64,000 nucleotides of DNA, taken from assembly GCF_015624425.1 (NCBI RefSeq), contig NZ_CP049919.1:434001-498000 (forward strand). The letters run 5' to 3'. Position 1 is the first letter of the stretch. Every line of letters starts with the position of its first letter. Made by a program: the position numbers and the translations under genes. The notes under the pieces are model-generated. The model was not told where the DNA came from and searched no databases. It saw only the letters and a program-made list of their open reading frames with translations. The stretch comes from Roseateles sp. DAIF2 (GTDB taxonomy: Bacteria; Pseudomonadota; Gammaproteobacteria; Burkholderiales; Burkholderiaceae_C). Shown in pieces: positions 17,203-25,689 of the stretch.

Positions 17203-17955
17203 ATGCCATTCGCCGGGCTCGGCCTTCATATCCTGTTTGCGCTGTTCTGCGCCGTCCATGTCGTGCGCAGCGGTCAACAGCTCTACTGGCTGTTCATCCT
17301 GTTCGCCTTCCCGCTGCTGGGCAGCCTGGTGTATTTCTTCGTGATCTACCTGCCCAACTCGCGGCTGGAGCGCGGCGCGCGCAAAACCCTGTCGGCCGCC
17401 GCGCGCAGTCTGGATCCGGGCCGCGCGGTGCGCGAGGCCCGCGAGCGCTTCGACGCCACCCCGACCGCCCAGCACCAGATGGATCTGGCCGCCGCGCTGC
17501 TGGACAACGGCCAGGCCGCGGAGGCGGCCACGCAGTACGAGGCCTGCCTGAAGGGGCCGTTCGCCTCCGATCCCGACATCCGCCTGGGCGCCGCGCGCGC
17601 CTTCGCCGATAGCGGCCGCCCGGTCGAGGCCCTGGCCCATCTGGAGGCGCTGCGCCGCGAGCGCGCCGACTTCCGCGCCGATCAGATCGCGGTGCTGCGG
17701 GCCCGCTGCCTGGCTGCACTGGACGGTCACCACCGCGACGAGGCCCGCGCCGCCTTCGAGGAGGCCCTGTCCCGCCACGGCACCTTCGAGGCCCATGCCG
17801 AATACGCGATCTGGGCTCTGGGCATCGGCGACCAGGCCACCGCGCAGCGCCTGCAGGCTGAGATCGAACGCATCACCCGGCATTGGAACAAGATGAGCCG
17901 CGAGCTGAACGAGCCGGTGTTGCGGAGGTTGCGGGCGGCGCGTCAGGCCTCCTGA
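17203..17955 (+). CDS. Membrane-anchored TPR-repeat protein
   Basis: 250 residues, function unknown. The first 50 residues contain two hydrophobic helices resembling the PLD-nuclease N-terminal module (LYWLFILFAFPLLGSLVYFF). The remainder is cytoplasmic, helical and carries TPR-like pairs, for example MDLAAALLDNGQAAEAATQY and ARAFADSGRPVEALAHLEAL. A strong ribosome site, GGGAGGAAAG, supports the start. It stands alone between the amidase operon and a small DUF gene. Such proteins are often scaffolds for membrane complexes. Confidence 0.85.
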   Translation: MPFAGLGLHILFALFCAVHVVRSGQQLYWLFILFAFPLLGSLVYFFVIYLPNSRLERGARKTLSAAARSLDPGRAVREARERFDATPTAQHQMDLAAALLDNGQAAEAATQYEACLKGPFASDPDIRLGAARAFADSGRPVEALAHLEALRRERADFRADQIAVLRARCLAALDGHHRDEARAAFEEALSRHGTFEAHAEYAIWALGIGDQATAQRLQAEIERITRHWNKMSRELNEPVLRRLRAARQAS

Positions 17956-18026
17956 GGCTGGTGCAAAAGGCATCGCCGATCGATGCCCGCTAAGCTTGTG
18001 CTTCCGAGCAGAACGGGAGCACACCC

Positions 18027-18356
18027 ATGACGATCAGCTGGGCCTTCATCTTCGAAGCACCCGAGACCGACCCGCACATCGATCGGCTCGTGATCGAGCG
18101 TGGCGGCGTGCGCAGCGTGGTGGTCGCGGTGCCGGAACCCGCGGCGGCGGTGCCGGCGGCGGTGCCGGTGGCGGTGGAGCTGGTCGAGGCAGGGGCGCAG
18201 TTCATCGAGCTGTGCGGCGGCTTCGAACCCGAATGGGCCGGCCAGGTGATCGCCGCCATCGGCGGCCGGGTGCCGGTCGGCACCGTCGGTTACGCGGGCG
18301 GCGCGTCGATCGCCAAGCTGGCCGGCGTGTTTGCTTCTTCTTCCCCCGAAGTCTGA
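18027..18356 (+). CDS. Small conserved protein (DUF6506-like)
   Basis: 109 residues, probably cytoplasmic. It resembles the DUF6506 family by the pattern A-F-I-F-x-A-P, a central V-E-A-G-A-Q-F-I-E-L-C-G-G-F (about 53-66) and a GRVPVGTVGY segment near the end. No catalytic residues can be assigned. Short alanine/valine/proline repeats at 33-48 look like low-complexity drift from the high GC. Family function unknown. Confidence 0.75.
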   Translation: MTISWAFIFEAPETDPHIDRLVIERGGVRSVVVAVPEPAAAVPAAVPVAVELVEAGAQFIELCGGFEPEWAGQVIAAIGGRVPVGTVGYAGGASIAKLAGVFASSSPEV

Positions 18357-18432
18357 CGATGCCGTCCCGGATGACCCACAATCGCCCTCATTGAGAAATC
18401 TGCAATATCAATATCTTCAGGAGCCCATCATC

Positions 18433-19020
18433 ATGAGCCAGCAAACCCCCGAGACTCCTAGCAGCAGCGAACGTCCCGACAACCTGGAGGCCCAGCTCGC
18501 CTTCAAGTCGCGCTTCGTGCTGCTGTTCGGCGAGATCACCGACACCATAGCCCATGCCACCTGCCGCCGCCTGCTGGCGCTGGCGGCCGAGTCGGACAAG
18601 CCGATCACCCTGCTGATCTCCTCGCCGGGCGGCCATGTGGAATCGGGCGACGCGATCCACGACATGATCCGCTTCGTGAACGCGCCGGTGACGACGGTCG
18701 GCACCGGCTGGGTGGCCAGCGCCGGCGCGCATATCTTCCTGGCGCCGCCGAAGGAGCGCCGCGTCTGCCTGCCCAACACCCGCTTCATGATCCACCAGCC
18801 CGCGGGCGGCGCTGGCGGCCAGGCTTCCGACATCGCGATCCAGGCGCGCGAGATCCTGCGCACCCGCGAGCGCATCGCCAAGGTGATCGCGACCCAGACC
18901 GGCCAGAAGCTTGAGCGCGTGCAGGCCGACATGGAACGTGACCATTGGCTGAGCGCCGAAGAAGCGATTGAATACGGCATCGCCTCGCGCGTGATCGAGC
19001 GGCAGCAGGATCTGGGCTGA
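18433..19020 (+). CDS. ClpP-like serine protease paralogue
   Basis: 195-residue homologue of the ClpP proteolytic subunit, which forms barrel-shaped complexes with AAA+ unfoldases. Start 18433 follows CAGGAG; an upstream in-frame extension has no ribosome site. The triad positions are kept: Ser96 (GWVASAG), His121 (RFMIHQPAGG) and Asp170 (ERDHWLS). The sequence deviates from housekeeping ClpP: a Ser/Thr/Pro/Glu-rich N-terminus, GWVASAG instead of GxAASMG, and no adjacent clpX or tig. It is therefore likely an accessory paralogue rather than the main ClpP; whether it assembles with ClpA/ClpX is unknown. Confidence 0.88.
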   Translation: MSQQTPETPSSSERPDNLEAQLAFKSRFVLLFGEITDTIAHATCRRLLALAAESDKPITLLISSPGGHVESGDAIHDMIRFVNAPVTTVGTGWVASAGAHIFLAPPKERRVCLPNTRFMIHQPAGGAGGQASDIAIQAREILRTRERIAKVIATQTGQKLERVQADMERDHWLSAEEAIEYGIASRVIERQQDLG

Positions 19021-19084
19021 ATCTTTCCTTGTGTTCCTGCCGAGGTTCGATCAGATCTGACCTTGGCCATAGAAAAGGAACGCA

Positions 19085-19723
19085 ATGGAAACCGTGATGT
19101 CACTGATGGGGATCCTGGCCGTGCTGCTGGTCGGTGTGGTCAGCCCGGGACCCAGCTTTCTGCTGGTGGCGCGCACGGCGGTCGGCGTCTCGCGCACCGC
19201 CGGCGTGGCGTCGGCGCTGGGCATGGCGATCGGCGCGATGGTGCTGGCCTTGCTGGCTCTGTTGGGCCTGCATGCGCTGCTGATCAAGCTGCCGCTGGTC
19301 TATCTGGGCCTGAAGGTGGTTGGCGGCCTCTATCTGCTCTATCTGGGCTGGCAGATCTGGCGCGGCGCGCGTGCACCGCTGGCCGTCGACGCGACAAGCG
19401 CTGCCGGGACGGCGGATCGCACCGGGCAATGGCTGCGTCATTTCCTGCTGGGCGCCGGCACCATGCTCGGCAACCCGAAGGCCATCGTGCAGTACGGCGT
19501 GATCTTCGCGGCCCTGCTGCCCGCCAGCCCGTCGCTGGCGCTGAGCCTGACCCTGCCGCCCGCGGTGCTGCTGCTGGAGGGCGGCTGGTACCTGCTGGTG
19601 GCGCTGGCCCTGTCGGCCGCCGGGCCGCGGCAGCGCTATCTGCGCGCCAAGACCACGCTGGACCGCCTGAGCGGCGCGGTGCTGGCGCTGCTGGGCGTGC
19701 GGCTGCTGTTGTCCGACAAGTAA
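19085..19723 (+). CDS. LysE/RhtB-family amino-acid exporter
   Basis: Inner-membrane exporter of the LysE superfamily, 212 residues with about six hydrophobic helices. The N-terminal signature G-V-V-S-P-G-P-S-F-L-L-V (about 16-27) and the central GAGTMLGNPKAIVQYG segment are typical of RhtB-type proteins. AAAAGGAA precedes the start. Substrate class (amino acids such as threonine or homoserine) is known for the family; the specific substrate is not predictable. Confidence 0.92.
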   Translation: METVMSLMGILAVLLVGVVSPGPSFLLVARTAVGVSRTAGVASALGMAIGAMVLALLALLGLHALLIKLPLVYLGLKVVGGLYLLYLGWQIWRGARAPLAVDATSAAGTADRTGQWLRHFLLGAGTMLGNPKAIVQYGVIFAALLPASPSLALSLTLPPAVLLLEGGWYLLVALALSAAGPRQRYLRAKTTLDRLSGAVLALLGVRLLLSDK

Positions 19724-19865
19724 GCAGCAGGCCGCCGTCCGCAGCAAGACCTGGCCCCTGCGCAGGGGACAAACCGCAGCTTGTCTTGTCACACCGCTCG
19801 CTCCATGATGCCGCGCATCGGGGCGCAGTCGCGCGGCCCGGCAACCTAGCGGAGGTAGAGACGAT

Positions 19866-20570
19866 ATGAGTAGTAGCAAGCAATATGGCGCCGAGTTCCT
19901 GGGGACCTTCTGGCTGGTCCTGGGCGGTTGTGGCAGCGCGGTGCTGGCGGCGGCCTTCCCGAATGTGGGTATCGGCCTGCATGGCGTGTCGCTGGCCTTC
20001 GGCCTGACCGTGCTGACGATGGCCTATGCGGTGGGCCATATCTCGGGCGGGCATTTCAACCCGGCGGTCTCGGTCGGCCTGTGGGCCGGCGGGCGCTTCC
20101 CGGCCTCGCAGCTGCTGCCCTACATCATCGCCCAGGTGTTGGGCGGTCTGGCGGCCGGTGGCGTGCTCTACCTGATCGCCAGCGGCAAGGCCGGCTTCGA
20201 TGTCGGCGCCGGCTTCGCCTCGAACGGCTTCGGCGAGCATTCGCCGGGCGGCTATGGCCTGGTGGCGGCCCTGGTCTGCGAGGTGGTGATGACCGCCTTC
20301 TTCCTGATCATCATCCTGGGCGCGACCGACAAGCGCGCGCCGGCCGGCTTCGCGCCGATCGCGATCGGCCTGGCCCTGACCCTGATCCACCTGATCTCGA
20401 TCCCGGTCACCAACACCTCGGTGAACCCGGCGCGCAGCACCGGCGTGGCGCTCTACGTGGGCGGCTGGGCGGTGCAGCAGCTGTGGCTGTTCTGGGTGGC
20501 GCCGATCATCGGCGCGGTGCTGGGCGCGGTGGCCTACCGGGCGGTCGGCGGCGACGGCCGCCAGGGCTGA
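19866..20570 (+). CDS. aqpZ: Aquaporin Z
   Basis: Water channel of the inner membrane, 234 residues, six helices plus two half-helices. Both NPA boxes are present, NPAV at 65-68 and NPAR at 187-190. The selectivity-filter residues expected for a water-specific channel, His175 and Arg190, are in place, and the N-terminus [14 protein letters not shown] is characteristic of AqpZ. GGAGGTAGAG precedes the start. Upstream, a 14-base perfect palindrome CCCCTGCGCAGGGG (19755-19768) may be regulatory. Confidence 0.95.
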   Translation: MSSSKQYGAEFLGTFWLVLGGCGSAVLAAAFPNVGIGLHGVSLAFGLTVLTMAYAVGHISGGHFNPAVSVGLWAGGRFPASQLLPYIIAQVLGGLAAGGVLYLIASGKAGFDVGAGFASNGFGEHSPGGYGLVAALVCEVVMTAFFLIIILGATDKRAPAGFAPIAIGLALTLIHLISIPVTNTSVNPARSTGVALYVGGWAVQQLWLFWVAPIIGAVLGAVAYRAVGGDGRQG

Positions 20571-20713
20571 AGCGCGGGGCCGGCCGGCCGGCCAAACGCG
20601 GGCTTTTCCGCGCTGTGCCGGTCATGGGCTGATGGTAGATTGGCGGTCCGCCCCAGGCGGCCGGCCATCTCCATGGTGGTCTTGCCGCGCCGTGCCGAGC
20701 AAAGAGAGCCCAC

Positions 20714-21316
20714 ATGCCTTTTGAAGTCCCGGAGTTGCTGAGCCACTATCTGCTGCCGCTGCTGATCGCGGTGCCGCTGGCCATCGTGGTGATCGTGATC
20801 AGCCGCCGCCGGGGCGATGACGACGAGGTGGCCACGCGGGCGCCGCGCCCGCCCGCCGCGCCGCCGGCTGCGGCTGCCGCACCGGTGCCGGCCACGCCGC
20901 CGCCGCCGACCTTCCAGCCGACCCAGCCGGTCAAGTCCAACGACCCGGCCCATCTGCTGCTGGTCGACGATTCGGCGGTGGTGCGCGCCAAGCTGGGCAA
21001 GCTGTTCGAGGGCGCCGGCTACCGTATCACCCTGGCCAAGGACGGGGTCGAGGCGCTGGAGGCCCTGGCCGCCGGCCAGCATTTCGCGGTACTGGTGACC
21101 GACCTGGAGATGCCCAACAAGGACGGCTTCGAGCTGATCGCCGCGGTGCAGGGCGACATGGCCACCGAGAACCTGCCGATCATCGCGATCACCGGCCACG
21201 ACGAGCTGCACACCCGTGTGCACGAGATCCAGGGCCTGTACGGCCTGTTCAAGAAGCCCTGGAACGACCGCGAGCTGCTCAAGCGCGTCGAAACTTTGGC
21301 CGCGATGCGGCACTGA
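20714..21316 (+). CDS. Membrane-tethered response-regulator receiver protein
   Basis: 200 residues. Residues 11-31 form one transmembrane helix, followed by an Ala/Pro-rich linker (about 43-75) and a single receiver domain (about 79-198). The phospho-acceptor Asp lies in VTDLEMPN, the acidic pair in LLVDDSAVVR and the conserved Lys in FKKPWND. There is no DNA-binding or enzymatic output domain. A receiver anchored to the membrane and without effector probably acts as a phosphate sink or docking protein; the partner kinase is not encoded here. Confidence 0.88.
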   Translation: MPFEVPELLSHYLLPLLIAVPLAIVVIVISRRRGDDDEVATRAPRPPAAPPAAAAAPVPATPPPPTFQPTQPVKSNDPAHLLLVDDSAVVRAKLGKLFEGAGYRITLAKDGVEALEALAAGQHFAVLVTDLEMPNKDGFELIAAVQGDMATENLPIIAITGHDELHTRVHEIQGLYGLFKKPWNDRELLKRVETLAAMRH

Positions 21317-21373
21317 TCCGCCGGGCTTTCTTCACGGAACACCTCCCCCAGGGGCGGGTTTTCATGCTACCTA

Positions 21374-21407
21374 CAACAGTTCTTTGCTGCTTGGTAAAGA
21401 ACTGTTG
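21374..21407. promoter_or_regulatory. Long perfect inverted repeat upstream of the outer-membrane protein gene
   Basis: CAACAGTTCTTT and AAAGAACTGTTG, 12-base arms with a 10-base spacer, about 67 nt before the start codon at 21474. It overlaps a possible promoter (TTGCTG at 21384, TAGCAT at 21409, 19-base spacing). No T-run follows, so an operator or a leader hairpin is more likely than a terminator. Confidence 0.6.
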
Positions 21408-21473
21408 CTAGCATCCGCGCCGGCTCTCGCAGGGGGGGCCGTAACGATCTAGATAGAACAAGGTAGTTGAACA

Positions 21474-22004
21474 ATGAAGAAAGCATTTGTGCTGGCCGCT
21501 CTCGCCATCGCCGCTGGTCAAACTCTGGCCGCCGGCTCCGCCTGGTACGTCGGTGGTGACATCGGCTCCAGCAAGTTCAAGGTGGAAGGCGAGAAGTCCA
21601 GCCGCACCGGTTTCGGCGGTACCGTGGGCTACAGCCTGAACGAGAACGTGGCCTTCGAAGTGCAAGCGCGCCGTCTGGGCCGCTGGACCCTGGATGGCGA
21701 AAAGCTGAGCGCCAATTCGCTGAGCGCCTCGGTGCTGGGCATTCTCCCGCTGAGCAAGGAGTTCTCGCTCTATGGCCGCCTGGGCTACGCCCGCAACTCG
21801 CTGGACTGGTCCGAAGGTAATGTCAGCGTGTCCGTGCACAAGAACAAGGCCCTGATCGGCTTCGGTGGTGCTTATGCCATCGACAAGAACTGGTCGCTGC
21901 GTGCCGAGTACGTGAACCTGGGCAAGAACACGATCGGTTCGGGCGCCGACCGCTTTGACGTCAAGATCAACCAGTTCAACCTGGGCGCCGTCTACGCCTT
22001 CTGA
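21474..22004 (+). CDS. Small outer-membrane beta-barrel protein
   Basis: 176 residues with a clear signal peptide (cleavage after LAA, about residue 20). The mature part is a series of alternating amphipathic strands (for example WYVGGDIGSSKFKV, VAFEVQARRLGRWTL, LRAEYVNLGKN) and ends in Y-A-F, the terminal aromatic needed for barrel insertion. It resembles the OmpA N-terminal/opacity-type eight-stranded barrels. Codon use is less GC-extreme than the neighbours, as for a highly expressed gene. Followed by a strong terminator. Confidence 0.9.
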   Translation: MKKAFVLAALAIAAGQTLAAGSAWYVGGDIGSSKFKVEGEKSSRTGFGGTVGYSLNENVAFEVQARRLGRWTLDGEKLSANSLSASVLGILPLSKEFSLYGRLGYARNSLDWSEGNVSVSVHKNKALIGFGGAYAIDKNWSLRAEYVNLGKNTIGSGADRFDVKINQFNLGAVYAF

Positions 22005-22032
22005 TCTGGCTTTCGCTAGAAGCACGATCCTG

Positions 22033-22060
22033 AGCCCCGCCTTGAGCGGGGCTTTTTCTT
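22033..22060 (+). terminator. Intrinsic terminator after the barrel protein gene
   Basis: AGCCCCGC-CTTGA-GCGGGGCT followed by TTTTCTTT; perfect eight-base stem with T tail, 28 nt after the stop codon. Confidence 0.93.
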
Positions 22061-22079
22061 TCTTGGGGGCTTGCCTTCT

Positions 22080-22463
22080 TCATCTGCCGAGCTGCCACAC
22101 CAGCAGCGCGATCAGCCCGCCGCCCAGCGCGGCACAGCCTCCCAGCAGCAGCTTCGCGCGCAGCCGCAGGCCCTCGATCGCCACGACCAGCCGCGCGTTC
22201 TGCTCGGCCAGGCTCTGCAGCAGGGCCGCGCTGTCGGCCTGCTGGCGGCTCAGCTGGGCCAGCTCGGCCTCCAGCCGCTGCAGCCGGTCCAGCGCCTCAC
22301 CCAGGGTCTGGGGCCGCTCGGTGCTGCTGGCCGTTTCCTGCTCAGCGGCCTCGTCCTGGCTGCGCTTGAACAGCTTGCGCGCGCCCTTGACCAGCACCGG
22401 CGTCGCCTCGATCACATCGCTCCAGGGCACGGCCTTGAGCGCCGTCAGCCAGCTGATCGCCAT
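22080..22463 (-). CDS. Small membrane-anchored coiled-coil protein of unknown function
   Basis: 127 residues. Start at 22463 has AAAGGA upstream. Residues 50-95 are a heptad-rich helix (LGEALDRLQRLEAELAQLSR) likely to form a coiled coil, and residues about 104-124 are a hydrophobic helix, so the protein is tail-anchored in the membrane. It lies 29 nt downstream of the amidohydrolase gene and is probably co-transcribed. No family recognised. Confidence 0.8.
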   Translation of the reverse strand: MAISWLTALKAVPWSDVIEATPVLVKGARKLFKRSQDEAAEQETASSTERPQTLGEALDRLQRLEAELAQLSRQQADSAALLQSLAEQNARLVVAIEGLRLRAKLLLGGCAALGGGLIALLVWQLGR

Positions 22464-22492
22464 GGGGAATCCTTTCTCGTCCTGTTGTCGGC

Positions 22493-23713
22493 TCAGACCA
22501 GCGCGCGCCCGTTGCGCGCGACCACCCGGCCGCCCTTGATCACCAGCCGGCGCAGTGGATGCATCACCACCGCCTCGGCCGCCGTCTCGGCCTCGACCAG
22601 CAGCAGATCGGCGCGGTCGCCGACCGCCAGGCCATAGCCCGGCGCGCCCATCGCCTGCGCGCCGCCGAAGCTGCACATCGACAGCGCCAGCTCGATGCCC
22701 GCGTCGTCGCGAAAGCCGCTGCGATAGGCGATCAGGTAGGCACGCTCCAGCATGTCGCCGTTGTTCAGCGGGCTCCAGGTGTCGCGCACGCCGTCCGAGC
22801 CGCTGAACAGGCGCACGCCGCGTTCGGCCAGCAGACGCACCGGCGGGAAGGCGGTCGGCCCCGAGGGCGCATGGGTCATCACCGCGATGTCCTCGCGCAG
22901 CAGCAGCTCGATCAGGCCCTCCAGCCGCGCCGGCTCGACCTGACCCAGGCAGAAGGCGTGGCTCAGCGCCACCTTGCCGCGCAGGCCCAGCGCGCGGCTG
23001 CGCTCGGCCACCATCTCGACGGTCACCGCGCCGAGGTCGGCGCGGTCGTGCAGATGGATATCCAGTCCGCAGCCATGGCGTGCAGCGATCGCGAACAGGC
23101 CGTCCAGCTGGCCCTTGGGGTCGCGGTCCATGCCCATCGGGTCCAGCCCGCCGATCAGCTGCGCACCTTCGCGCGCGGCCTGCTCCAGCAGGTCCAGGGT
23201 GCCGGGCGCGCACATCACGCCGGTCTGCGGGAAGGCGACGATCTCGATGTCCATCAGCGCCCGGTGCCGCTCGGCCATCGCCCGCACGCCGTGGAAATGC
23301 GCCAGGCCGATCTCGGGCCCGACGTCGACATGGGTGCGCGTGTGCGTGGTGCCGCGCGCCAGCATGTGGCGCAGCAGGCGTTCGCTCTGCAGCTCGGGCG
23401 ACAGGCCCAGCTCGCGCAGCACCGCGCGTTCGTTGTCGATCTTCTCGCGCAGGCTGGGGCCGGCGCGGTGCGGATGCCAGGGCTGACCCCACAGGGTCTT
23501 GTCGATATGGGCATGGGCATCGACCAGACCGGGCAGCAGCAGGCAGCCGCTGCCGTCCTCGATCGCCGCGCCGGGCGGCGCGTCCAGCCGCGTGCCGATC
23601 GCGGCCACCCGGCCCTCGCGCAGCAGCAGGTCCTGCGGCGCCGCGGCGCCCCGGCCGATGCCGGCCCACAGGCGCGCGCCGCGTATCAGCAACATCGTCA
23701 TGTCTTTCGTCAT
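22493..23713 (-). CDS. Amidohydrolase, cytosine-deaminase-like
   Basis: Metal-dependent amidohydrolase, about 406 residues, TIM-barrel class. Metal ligands are visible in order: HAHID after the first strand (DAHAHID), THVDVG, HLHDRADLG, SHAFCLG and the Asp in SGSDGVRDTW. This arrangement matches the CodA/N-isopropylammelide hydrolase branch, which deaminates or hydrolyses cyclic amidines and triazines. The start could be 23731, 23713 or 23701; none has a strong ribosome site, and 23713 is taken as a compromise. Real substrate unknown; cytosine is only one possibility. Confidence 0.87.
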   Translation of the reverse strand: MTKDMTMLLIRGARLWAGIGRGAAAPQDLLLREGRVAAIGTRLDAPPGAAIEDGSGCLLLPGLVDAHAHIDKTLWGQPWHPHRAGPSLREKIDNERAVLRELGLSPELQSERLLRHMLARGTTHTRTHVDVGPEIGLAHFHGVRAMAERHRALMDIEIVAFPQTGVMCAPGTLDLLEQAAREGAQLIGGLDPMGMDRDPKGQLDGLFAIAARHGCGLDIHLHDRADLGAVTVEMVAERSRALGLRGKVALSHAFCLGQVEPARLEGLIELLLREDIAVMTHAPSGPTAFPPVRLLAERGVRLFSGSDGVRDTWSPLNNGDMLERAYLIAYRSGFRDDAGIELALSMCSFGGAQAMGAPGYGLAVGDRADLLLVEAETAAEAVVMHPLRRLVIKGGRVVARNGRALV

Positions 23714-23796
23714 GCCCCAACTGTGCACCATCTCGCGAGGCTGGCGCCCGTCATCGGGCTTGCGTTAACCTGCGGCGCCAGGGAGGAGACGAGACC

Positions 23797-24627
23797 ATGG
23801 CCGCAAGACCGATGCTGAGAAGAGTTCTGCCGCTGCTGTGCGGGCTGCTGCTGGGCGGGCCCGCGCTGGCCCAGCCGGCGAATCCGCTGCCCGCGCCCGC
23901 CGCGCTGCGCGAGCGCGTCGCGGCCGAGGTCCGGGACGTCACGGTGGTCGAGCCGCACCTGAGCGTCGGCGGCAAGGAGGTGCGCCTGGTCTACCGCGGC
24001 TGGCCGGCCACGGCCCTGCTGGCCGCCTGGCTGGGGCCGCGCTGGAACGCGACGCCGGGCCAGGAGGTCGAGGTCCGCGCGCTGGACGGCTTTGTCTCGC
24101 GCATCCCGGTCGAGCGCTTCGCCAAGTACCGCGCCTGGCTGGTGTTCGCGCGCCAGGACGGCAGCGCCTTCAAGGTGGACAACGTCGCGCAGCATGAGAA
24201 GCAGGTCGAGCTGGGGCCCTATTACCTGGTGTGGGACAACATCGGCGCGCCCGAGCTGCTGGCCGAGGGCGGGGCGCTGTGGCCCTACCAGGTGGCGCAG
24301 ATCGCGCTGAAGCCCAGCAGCCGCCTGGCCCTGCTGCCGGCCGGGCTGCCGGCGGGCCATGAGGACGCGGCGGCGCAGGCGCAGAAGTTCTGCCTGAGCT
24401 GCCACCAGGTCAACGGCTTCGGCGGCGACAAGATGCCGCTGAACCTGGCGCTGCGTGCCAAGCAGCTGGACGAGTCGGCCTGGCGGCGCTGGCTGATCGA
24501 GCCGGCCGCGGTGAAGCCCGGCACCGCGATGCCGCCGCTGCCCGACACCTTGGCGCCGGCCGAGCGCGAGGCGCTGGCGATAAAGCTCTACACCTATCTG
24601 CGCGCGCTGCCGGTGGCGCAGCCCTGA
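23797..24627 (+). CDS. Periplasmic c-type cytochrome with molybdopterin-oxidoreductase-like N-terminal domain
   Basis: 276-residue exported haem protein. GGGAGGAG precedes the start and residues 1-26 form a signal peptide ending ALAQ. Residues 40-165 have the strand pattern of the sulfite-oxidase/YedY-like fold (VRALDGFVSRIP, LVFARQDG) without obvious cofactor Cys. The C-terminal cytochrome domain has CLSCH (199-203) as haem site and Met245 (TAMPPL) as probable axial ligand. It probably passes electrons in the periplasm; partner unknown. Followed 14 nt later by a Nudix gene. Confidence 0.88.
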   Translation: MAARPMLRRVLPLLCGLLLGGPALAQPANPLPAPAALRERVAAEVRDVTVVEPHLSVGGKEVRLVYRGWPATALLAAWLGPRWNATPGQEVEVRALDGFVSRIPVERFAKYRAWLVFARQDGSAFKVDNVAQHEKQVELGPYYLVWDNIGAPELLAEGGALWPYQVAQIALKPSSRLALLPAGLPAGHEDAAAQAQKFCLSCHQVNGFGGDKMPLNLALRAKQLDESAWRRWLIEPAAVKPGTAMPPLPDTLAPAEREALAIKLYTYLRALPVAQP

Positions 24628-24641
24628 GGAGGAAGCACAGG

Positions 24642-25043
24642 ATGAGCAGCGATCGCTATCCGGTCTCGATCAAGGGCGTGCTGTGCTCGCCGGCCGGCGC
24701 GCTGGTGCTGATGCTCAATGAGCGCGACGAGTGGGAGCTGCCGGGCGGCCGGCTGGAGCCGGGCGAGACGGTGCCGCAATGCCTGGCGCGCGAGATCGAG
24801 GAGGAGCTGGACCTGCGGGTCGAGGTCGGCGCGCCGCTGGACAGCTATCTGTTCGAGGTCATCCCCACGCGCCATGTCTTCATCGTCACGCATCGCTGCC
24901 GCCTGCGGGAGGGCGCGCGTTTCGAGCCGCGGCTGAGCCACGAGCACAAGCAGATCGGCCTGTTCGCCGCCGATGCGCTGCCGGCCAATCTGCCGGCGGG
25001 CTATCGCGCCTCGATCCGGCGTGCGCTGCAGGGTACGGGCTGA
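24642..25043 (+). CDS. Nudix hydrolase
   Basis: 133-residue pyrophosphohydrolase acting on nucleoside-diphosphate-linked compounds. The Nudix box occupies about residues 35-57: GGRLEPGET, then R-E-I-E-E-E-L-D-L, with all metal-binding Glu positions kept. AGGAGGAAG precedes the start. Located directly after the cytochrome gene, possibly on the same transcript. Family members have varied substrates (8-oxo-dGTP, ADP-ribose, dinucleoside polyphosphates) and the sequence does not decide between them. Confidence 0.92.
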   Translation: MSSDRYPVSIKGVLCSPAGALVLMLNERDEWELPGGRLEPGETVPQCLAREIEEELDLRVEVGAPLDSYLFEVIPTRHVFIVTHRCRLREGARFEPRLSHEHKQIGLFAADALPANLPAGYRASIRRALQGTG

Positions 25044-25056
25044 GGCGCTTTCTTAA

Positions 25057-25689
25057 TTAAGCCAGGTCTCGCACATGCGCGTCCTCGCCCCAGGCGAGGA
25101 TCTCGAAGCGGCCGTCCGGCGCCAGGCGCAGCCGGTTCAGGCCGGCGTTCGGAATCGGGCATTCGCGCGGGCCCGTCAGCGGCAGGTTCCTGGCGCTGCG
25201 CCACACCATGTCCAGCACGCCGCCATGGGTGACGACGGCCAGGCGCGCGCCCGGATGCTGGTGGCCCAGCGCCTGCAGCGCGCCGATCACGCGCTCATGG
25301 AAGCGGCGCCGGCTTTCCGCGCCGCCGGGCAGCGCGTAGTCGGGATCATGGCGCGCCCAGAGCGCGAACTCGTCCGGGTGCCGGACCTTGATGTCGTCGA
25401 AGCTCAGACCCTCCAGGATGCCGAAGGCCTGCTCGCGCAGCTCGGCGCTGAAGGCGGGTGCCAGCCGCTGCGCCTCGGCCAGCGGGGCGGCGGTCTGGCG
25501 GGTGCGGATCAGGTCGCTGGCGACCAGCGCGTCGAAGCGTTCGCCGGCCAGCCGCTCGCCAACCCGCAGCGCCTGGGCCAGGCCGCGCTCGTTCAGCGGC
25601 ACATCGATCTGGCCCTGGAAGCTCTGGCGGCGGTTCCAGTCGGTCTCGCCATGGCGGATCAGCAGCAGTTCGGTGGGACTTGTGCTCAT
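25057..25689 (-). CDS. Histidine phosphatase family protein
   Basis: 210-residue phosphatase of the phosphoglycerate-mutase-like branch. The catalytic motif LLIRHGETDWN (9-19) with His13 is followed by R-x-R-Q-T-A (about 62-67), a Glu-containing FGILEG segment and the second catalytic His in VVTHGGVLD. The start ATG overlaps the stop of the RelA/SpoT-like gene upstream by 4 nt, so translation is probably coupled and the two proteins may act in one process. Members include PhoE/CobC/GpmB-type enzymes; the actual substrate is unknown. Confidence 0.92.
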   Translation of the reverse strand: MSTSPTELLLIRHGETDWNRRQSFQGQIDVPLNERGLAQALRVGERLAGERFDALVASDLIRTRQTAAPLAEAQRLAPAFSAELREQAFGILEGLSFDDIKVRHPDEFALWARHDPDYALPGGAESRRRFHERVIGALQALGHQHPGARLAVVTHGGVLDMVWRSARNLPLTGPRECPIPNAGLNRLRLAPDGRFEILAWGEDAHVRDLA

